DNA of 64,000 nt. Source: Amphritea atlantica. Its GTDB lineage: Bacteria > Pseudomonadota > Gammaproteobacteria > Pseudomonadales > Balneatricaceae. The translations under genes were made by a program, and so were the position numbers. The stretch is from assembly GCF_900111095.1 (NCBI RefSeq), contig NZ_FOGB01000012.1, positions 11,156-75,155 of the forward strand, written 5' to 3'. Shown piece after piece: positions 59,214-64,000 of this stretch. Each line of letters starts with the position of its first letter. Position 1 is the stretch's first letter. Under the pieces are notes generated by a model. That model was not told the origin of the DNA. It searched no databases and was given only the letters and a program-made list of their open reading frames with translations.

Positions 59214-60209
59214 TCAGCCTTTCAGCAGATCTTCTCCGCTCAGACCGTTTCGCTCAACGATTTCACGCAGCTTACGCAGCGCTTCAACCTGTATCTGGCG
59301 TACCCGCTCGCGAGTCAGGCCGATCTCTTTACCCACCTCTTCCAGCGTGCTCATCTCATAGCCCCGCAGCCCGAAGCGCCGTGACAGCACCTCAGCATGT
59401 TTCTCCGGCAGCATGCTGAGCCAGCCTTCCAGATTACCACTGATGTTTGATTTTTGCAGCAGTGTTTCCGGGTCAGATGACTCCTCGTCGGCAATCGTAT
59501 CCAGCAACATCTTATCGGAGTCTTTACCCACCGGTACGTCGATAGAGCTGACGCGTTCATTCAGACCAAACATCTTTTCGACATTTTCAACCGGCTTATC
59601 AACGGCGGCGGCTATCTCATCGACGGTTGGCTCATGATCAAGCTTCTGCGCCAGTTCACGGGCAGCGCGCAGATAAACATTCAGCTCTTTCACCACATGG
59701 ATAGGCAAACGGATGGTGCGGGTCTGATTCATAATCGCCCGTTCTATGGTTTGTCTGATCCACCAGGTGGCATAGGTTGAGAAACGAAATCCTCTTTCCG
59801 GGTCAAACTTTTCAACCGCCCTGATCAGACCGAGGTTCCCCTCTTCGATCAGATCCAGCAGTGTCAGACCACGATTGATATAGCGGCGGGCAATTTTCAC
59901 CACCAGCCGGAGATTACTCTCAATCATCCGCTTGCGCGAGGCTTCATCACCCTTCAGCGCCCGACGGGAGAAGTACACTTCCTCTTCCGCGGTCAGTAGC
60001 GGTGAGAAACCTATCTCATTCAGATATAACTGTGTTGCATCCAGTGTTTTAGCATTCAGCAGGTCATTATGGGCCATACTTCCCTTGCCCCGTCCACTGT
60101 TGAGAAACTCTGGCTCGTCGTCGGCAACATCATCAAGATCGGTCTCCGCATCGTCTATATCGACAGACACCGTATCCAGATCCTGATCATTATTTTCAAC
60201 ATTTCCCAT
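59214..60209 (-). CDS. rpoS: RNA polymerase sigma factor RpoS
   Basis: Stationary-phase and general stress sigma factor. The 331-aa protein has an acidic N-terminus, region 1.2 ([20 protein letters not shown]), region 2 with [16 protein letters not shown] and [13 protein letters not shown], region 3, and region 4 with [20 protein letters not shown] ending in EALRKLR. Length matches RpoS (330) rather than RpoD (over 600). It lies 71 nt downstream of nlpD; its main promoter may be inside nlpD as in E. coli. Confidence 0.97.
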   Translation of the reverse strand: MGNVENNDQDLDTVSVDIDDAETDLDDVADDEPEFLNSGRGKGSMAHNDLLNAKTLDATQLYLNEIGFSPLLTAEEEVYFSRRALKGDEASRKRMIESNLRLVVKIARRYINRGLTLLDLIEEGNLGLIRAVEKFDPERGFRFSTYATWWIRQTIERAIMNQTRTIRLPIHVVKELNVYLRAARELAQKLDHEPTVDEIAAAVDKPVENVEKMFGLNERVSSIDVPVGKDSDKMLLDTIADEESSDPETLLQKSNISGNLEGWLSMLPEKHAEVLSRRFGLRGYEMSTLEEVGKEIGLTRERVRQIQVEALRKLREIVERNGLSGEDLLKG

Positions 60210-60280
60210 TTTTCATTCCCGAGTAACCTGTTGTTTTATAATCTTTTATCAGTTACTGCATAGTGATAATTGTTATATAT

Positions 60281-61159
60281 TCATCTTTTACGCGGCAGAT
60301 ACATCATTGGATCCACAGGCTGTCCATCCCTGCGGATCTCAAAATGCAGCATTGTTCGGGCGGCTCCACTATTACCAATTTCAGCAATTTTGTCACCTAT
60401 TTTTACCTTATCATTTTCTTTCACCAGAATGCGACTGTTATGCGCATATGCACTCAGAAATTTCTGATTATGATGAATAATGACAAGATTGCCATAGCCT
60501 AATAAGCCACTACCGGCATACACCACTTTGCCCGATTCAGCAGCGAACACCGGTTCCCCTTTACTGCCAGCAAAGTTGATCCCTTTATTGATCGTGCCTT
60601 TATTACTGAATCGGTCAATAATCTTGCCTGATGCCGGCCAGCGCCACTTCAATGCCCGGTCTGCGACCGGTTCAACCATTTTTTTCACAACCACAGGGGC
60701 GGCTTTAGGTCTGGTTTTCTGTGCCACTGGCGCGGGTGGCGAAACCTTTTTTTGCGCTACGACCGCTTTAACCGGCCGGGCAGATTTTACAGGGGTCGCA
60801 GAGGATGCAGGTTGAGCAACAGCGACCACCTGGCGCGGTCCCTTTTTATCTGGAGGGGTCTCTTTCAGTTCGAGGAGCTGACCCGGGAAGATCTCATAGC
60901 GATCACTGATACCGTTAGTGCGGGCCAGCTGTCTGAAATCAAGACCATAGCGGAACGCGATGGAATAGAGCGTATCTCCCCGGCGCACCCGATATTGACC
61001 GGGACGCGTCTGGCTGCTGACCACCTTAACCGGATGACGGCCACTGATTGAACGTTCATCCACCGGGGTGTAGAGGCTGGTTGAGCTGCAGGCAGACAGC
61101 ATCAGCACCACAGCAAACAGTGCTGGAGCTGAGAGAATATCTGCAACTGCTCTCACCAT
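60281..61159 (-). CDS. nlpD: LysM/M23-domain lipoprotein NlpD (amidase activator)
   Basis: Outer-membrane lipoprotein that activates a cell-division amidase such as AmiC. The 292-aa protein has a lipobox LSAC near residue 24, a LysM domain (YRVRRGDTLYSIAFRYGL...IFPGQLLEL, about 56-100), a Pro/Ala/Lys-rich linker, and a C-terminal M23-like domain. In that domain the zinc ligands are degenerate (GINFAGSKGE where an active enzyme has His and Asp), consistent with a non-catalytic activator. Conserved order surE-pcm-nlpD-rpoS, interrupted here by the DUF368 gene 3 nt upstream. Confidence 0.95.
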   Translation of the reverse strand: MVRAVADILSAPALFAVVLMLSACSSTSLYTPVDERSISGRHPVKVVSSQTRPGQYRVRRGDTLYSIAFRYGLDFRQLARTNGISDRYEIFPGQLLELKETPPDKKGPRQVVAVAQPASSATPVKSARPVKAVVAQKKVSPPAPVAQKTRPKAAPVVVKKMVEPVADRALKWRWPASGKIIDRFSNKGTINKGINFAGSKGEPVFAAESGKVVYAGSGLLGYGNLVIIHHNQKFLSAYAHNSRILVKENDKVKIGDKIAEIGNSGAARTMLHFEIRRDGQPVDPMMYLPRKR

Positions 61160-61162
61160 AGT

Positions 61163-62101
61163 CTATTCCTTAGCGGCCTGATAACGCTCCATAGCCACGA
61201 CAATAACAATACCCATCAGGGTTAACCCAAGCGCCCAGAACATAAAAGCGGACTGCCCGGTGATGCTTTCAAAGTTCCAGGGAAGCACATTATCCTGCAA
61301 CAATGGAACCTGCTCCCCATGACGATTGATTGAATATGACAGGGTGTATTTCCAGGGCCAGACTTTATTCAGCGAGCCGAACATAAAGCCCGCCAGCAAC
61401 GCCAGGGTCACCTGTCTGTGGTGGCTGAACATCCAGCTGAGCAATCGGGAAAAGCTCATGATGCCAACCACACAACCGGCCACAAACAGGCCGATCAGTT
61501 GAAAATCAGCGCCTTTCACGGCCGCCAGAATATGGGCATACATCCCCAGCAACAAGAGGATAAAGCTACCAGAGATACCGGGCAGGATCATTGCACAGAT
61601 AGCAACAGCGCCGGATAGAAACACCATCAGGGCCGTAGGCTCAACACTGACAGGGGCGATGCTGGTTATGATATAGGCCACAATCGAACCGATGATAAAG
61701 CTGGAGATCAGATTCATATCCCACCGCTCAATATGACTCATCACCAACCATACCGAGGCCAGAATCAGGCCAAAAAAGAATGCCCATAGCAGAATCGGAT
61801 AGTGGGCCAGCAGGAACAGCACCGCTCCGGCAATCGTAACAATACTGGTAATAATACCCGCCAGCAGGACCAACAGAAAGCTGCCATTTACCTGCTTCCA
61901 GAACGCCACAGGACCACGCTGAAACAGCACCCGGACCGCTCCCAGATTAAAACTCTTGATAGTGTTGATCAGTTCTTCATAGATACCGGTTATAAAAGCG
62001 ATGGTACCACCAGACACGCCAGGGACCACATCCGCAGCCCCCATCATGACACCCTTAAAAAACAGCCCAAGATACTCCCGGGTTGTACGCGTTGTATTCA
62101 T
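61163..62101 (-). CDS. DUF368 membrane protein (PopT-type polyprenyl-phosphate transporter)
   Basis: The 312-aa protein has about eight or nine hydrophobic spans and the family N-terminal signature GVMMGAADVVPGVSGGTIAF, which recurs internally as ICAMILPGISGSFILLLLG. DUF368 proteins were reported as undecaprenyl-phosphate translocases that recycle the lipid carrier needed for peptidoglycan and surface glycans. It is inserted between pcm and nlpD, an uncommon but recurrent arrangement, and only 3 nt from nlpD, so it is cotranscribed. A role in lipid-carrier recycling fits an envelope-glycan-rich cell; this is inferred. Confidence 0.88.
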   Translation of the reverse strand: MNTTRTTREYLGLFFKGVMMGAADVVPGVSGGTIAFITGIYEELINTIKSFNLGAVRVLFQRGPVAFWKQVNGSFLLVLLAGIITSIVTIAGAVLFLLAHYPILLWAFFFGLILASVWLVMSHIERWDMNLISSFIIGSIVAYIITSIAPVSVEPTALMVFLSGAVAICAMILPGISGSFILLLLGMYAHILAAVKGADFQLIGLFVAGCVVGIMSFSRLLSWMFSHHRQVTLALLAGFMFGSLNKVWPWKYTLSYSINRHGEQVPLLQDNVLPWNFESITGQSAFMFWALGLTLMGIVIVVAMERYQAAKE

Positions 62102-62126
62102 TTAATATTCCGTTACATCCATCAGT

Positions 62127-62795
62127 TCAGCGTATCGTTCCGCTTAACAGGGGCACAAACTTAACCCCTTCAAGTACCGTTGTTTCATACTCAGTGTCTG
62201 TGACCCGGATAACCAGCTTTAGTTGCTGATTTTGCGTGCCACCCACCGGAATCACTAAGCGGCCTCCCACGGATAGCTGTGCCAGCAGCTCTGGCGGCAC
62301 CTCCTCCGGCGCCGCAGTCACCATAATGCCATCAAATGGGCCGCGATCAGCCCAACCCATGCCGCCATCACTGTGCCTCAGGGAGACATTACGGATTTTG
62401 AGCAGAGCAAAACGCTGTCGAGCCCTTTCCTGTAACGGTTTAATCCGTTCGACACTGAACACCTTATCAACCAGTTGTGCCAGCACGGTAGTCTGATACC
62501 CAGACCCGGTACCCACCTCGAGCACTTTTTCCAGAGGGCCTTCGGCCATCAGAATTTCTGTCATGCGGGCCACAATATAGGGCTGCGAGATCGTCTGGTT
62601 AAAACCGATAGGCAGTGCGGTATCTTCATAGGCACGATGGGAGAGTGCCTCATCGATAAAAATATGCCGGGGGGTGTTGCCCATAATATCGAGCACCTGC
62701 TGATCATTGATCCCCTGCTCTTTCAGCCGCTGCACCAGCCTGCTGCGGGTCCGCTGGGAGGTCATCCCAATCCCCTGCAACTGCAACTTATTCAC
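62127..62795 (-). CDS. pcm: protein-L-isoaspartate O-methyltransferase
   Basis: Repairs isoaspartyl residues in damaged proteins using SAM. The 222-aa enzyme has the SAM-binding [20 protein letters not shown], the [18 protein letters not shown] substrate segment and [20 protein letters not shown]. Its start overlaps the surE stop by 4 nt, the usual surE-pcm coupling. Met11 ([10 protein letters not shown]) is an alternative start closer to some relatives. Confidence 0.96.
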   Translation of the reverse strand: MNKLQLQGIGMTSQRTRSRLVQRLKEQGINDQQVLDIMGNTPRHIFIDEALSHRAYEDTALPIGFNQTISQPYIVARMTEILMAEGPLEKVLEVGTGSGYQTTVLAQLVDKVFSVERIKPLQERARQRFALLKIRNVSLRHSDGGMGWADRGPFDGIMVTAAPEEVPPELLAQLSVGGRLVIPVGGTQNQQLKLVIRVTDTEYETTVLEGVKFVPLLSGTIR

Positions 62796-63544
62796 TCTAA
62801 ATCCTCAAGCCAGTTACTTAGATTATCCATTCCTGAATACTGCGTCATATCGACATTCAACGGGGTAATTGAAACATAGCCGGACTTCACCGCATAAAAA
62901 TCGGTGCCCGGACCACAGTCTGCCGCCACCCCCGCACCTGCGATCCAGAAGCGCTTCGTACCACGGGGATCGATCGATTCGACCGGCGCATCGGCCACCA
63001 CCCGATGCCCCAGACGGGTGACATGAACCCCTTTGAGCTGATCCAGTGGCAGATCCGGCACATTAACATTCAACACAGTTCGGGGGGCCAGCACCAGTCC
63101 CTGAATGTCCCGGACCAGTTGACGCACCACTTCGGCAGCCGTGTCATAGTTCACCGGATTACTGCCCGCCAGGGAAACCGCAATCGGCGGCAGATGCAGA
63201 TGACGCCCCTCCATGGCTGCTGCGACCGTGCCCGAATAAAGCACATCATCACCCAGATTCGAGCCGCAGTTAATGCCCGAGATCACCATATCGGGGGGTT
63301 CATGATAGATACCGCCAATGCCCAGATGCACACAATCGGTCGGAGTACCATTGATACCGATAAAACCGTTCTGATGGTGGTGTGCTTCGAGGGGACGATC
63401 CAGCGTCAATGAGTTGCTGGCTCCGCTGCGATTACGATCCGGTGCGACCACCGCCAATTCTGAGTCCTGAGCAAGAATACGTGCCAGTGCTTCCAGGCCC
63501 GGGGCATACACCCCATCGTCATTGGAGAGTAATAATCTCATCAC
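62792..63544 (-). CDS. surE: 5'/3'-nucleotidase SurE
   Basis: Metal-dependent nucleoside monophosphate and polyphosphate phosphatase linked to stationary-phase survival. The 250-aa protein starts [20 protein letters not shown] with the metal-binding Asp pair and has [25 protein letters not shown] and [20 protein letters not shown]. It overlaps truD upstream and pcm downstream by 4 nt each. Confidence 0.97.
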   Translation of the reverse strand: MMRLLLSNDDGVYAPGLEALARILAQDSELAVVAPDRNRSGASNSLTLDRPLEAHHHQNGFIGINGTPTDCVHLGIGGIYHEPPDMVISGINCGSNLGDDVLYSGTVAAAMEGRHLHLPPIAVSLAGSNPVNYDTAAEVVRQLVRDIQGLVLAPRTVLNVNVPDLPLDQLKGVHVTRLGHRVVADAPVESIDPRGTKRFWIAGAGVAADCGPGTDFYAVKSGYVSITPLNVDMTQYSGMDNLSNWLEDLE

Positions 63545-64000
63545 TCAGACTCCGGTTCCGGTTGCCCTGATGCAGATGACACCTGTGCCAGCTCCCGCAG
63601 CACACTGGTGGCAAAGCTGCCGGCGGGCAGATTAAAGGCCAGGACAAACTGATCATCAGCCTCCTGTTCAATGGTCAGATTCGCCGGCATCAGCCGGGTT
63701 GAACGGCGTTCCTGGTTCAGCCCCAGCCGCTCCAGTCCCTCCAGTTGTTCCTGCCAGGGCGTTAACTGCGCGATCTCCCAGGCAGCCGCTTCTGCGGTAC
63801 AGATTGAGCGACCACGGCCCCACATCGCTGCTGTCAGGTGCAAGTCAGCAGATTGCAGACGGCTCAGGATAGTGTCATCCTGTGGATCAAAGGGAAAACA
63901 ACTCTGACTGCCATTGATCATCAGCACATCACCGGGCATCGGTTGCGAAAAGAGCGACTGAGCGATGCGCTGAGACACCAACTGATTAAACATATAGGAA
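63541..64000 (-). CDS. truD: tRNA pseudouridine synthase D, C-terminal part (runs off window)
   Basis: TruD makes pseudouridine 13 in tRNA-Glu. Only about 153 codons are inside the window; the frame stays open to its edge, so the N-terminal half including the catalytic Asp is missing. The visible part fits the TruD C-terminus: [35 protein letters not shown] and [14 protein letters not shown]. It is coupled to surE by a 4-nt overlap, the conserved truD-surE-pcm order. Confidence 0.93.
   Translation of the reverse strand, partial: SYMFNQLVSQRIAQSLFSQPMPGDVLMINGSQSCFPFDPQDDTILSRLQSADLHLTAAMWGRGRSICTAEAAAWEIAQLTPWQEQLEGLERLGLNQERRSTRLMPANLTIEQEADDQFVLAFNLPAGSFATSVLRELAQVSSASGQPEPESE

Noticed and set aside
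1-64000. CRISPR arrays, prophage or rRNA genes
   Set aside because: No regularly spaced repeats, phage structural genes or rRNA sequence were seen.

Overview
The window looks like a chromosomal segment of a marine gammaproteobacterium of the Oceanospirillales/Pseudomonadales type. The left flank (about 1-7000) carries the conserved order tRNA-Arg, tRNA-Arg, tRNA-Ser, csrA, lysC, alaS, recX, recA, pncC. The right flank (56559-64000) carries mutS convergent with rpoS, nlpD, a DUF368 gene, pcm, surE and the C-terminal part of truD. This assignment rests on gene order and protein similarity recognised by eye; no database search was run.

Between pncC and mutS lies about 49 kb of accessory DNA: a group-2-type (ABC-transporter/Kdo-linked) capsule locus. 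It has the export machinery (lipoprotein, KpsD, KpsM, KpsT, KpsE at 41.8-46.6 kb) and both Kdo-linker transferases (KpsS at 18.6 kb, KpsC at 22.6 kb). It also has dTDP-rhamnose genes (rfbBDA at 38.9-41.7 kb, rfbC at 28.2 kb), a probable dTDP-4-amino-4,6-dideoxysugar aminotransferase/acyltransferase pair, several multidomain glycosyltransferases, a pyruvyl-transferase-like protein and an SGNH protein. Five intact PAPS-type sulfotransferase genes and one decayed one point to a sulfated capsule.

The most unusual part is the capsule locus's left end (7.0-22.2 kb). A P450 and an LpxL-type acyltransferase are divergent from a 2532-aa iterative highly reducing polyketide synthase (KS-AT-DH-degenerate methyltransferase-ER-KR-ACP, no thioesterase). 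The synthase is followed after 2 nt by an alpha-oxoamine synthase (serine palmitoyltransferase/KBL family), then by KpsS. Facing them is an operon of a short-chain dehydrogenase and an LTA-synthase-type phosphoglycerol transferase. This is the enzyme set expected for a polyketide-built sphingoid-like amino-lipid, formally like the fungal Fum1/Fum8/Fum13 logic, but placed among the Kdo-linker genes. My working hypothesis is a novel lipid anchor or companion lipid for the capsule.

The capsule interior is a mosaic. The stretches at about 29-35.5 kb and 47.4-53 kb are visibly AT-rich and hold the sulfotransferase cassettes. There are relics of transfer and decay: an IS481-type transposase remnant (47 kb), a sulfotransferase remnant (22.4 kb), an epimerase fragment (28.1 kb), and a 154-bp direct repeat flanking one sulfotransferase gene. 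A C-terminal helical module of about 50 residues is shared by two sulfotransferases and the SGNH protein.
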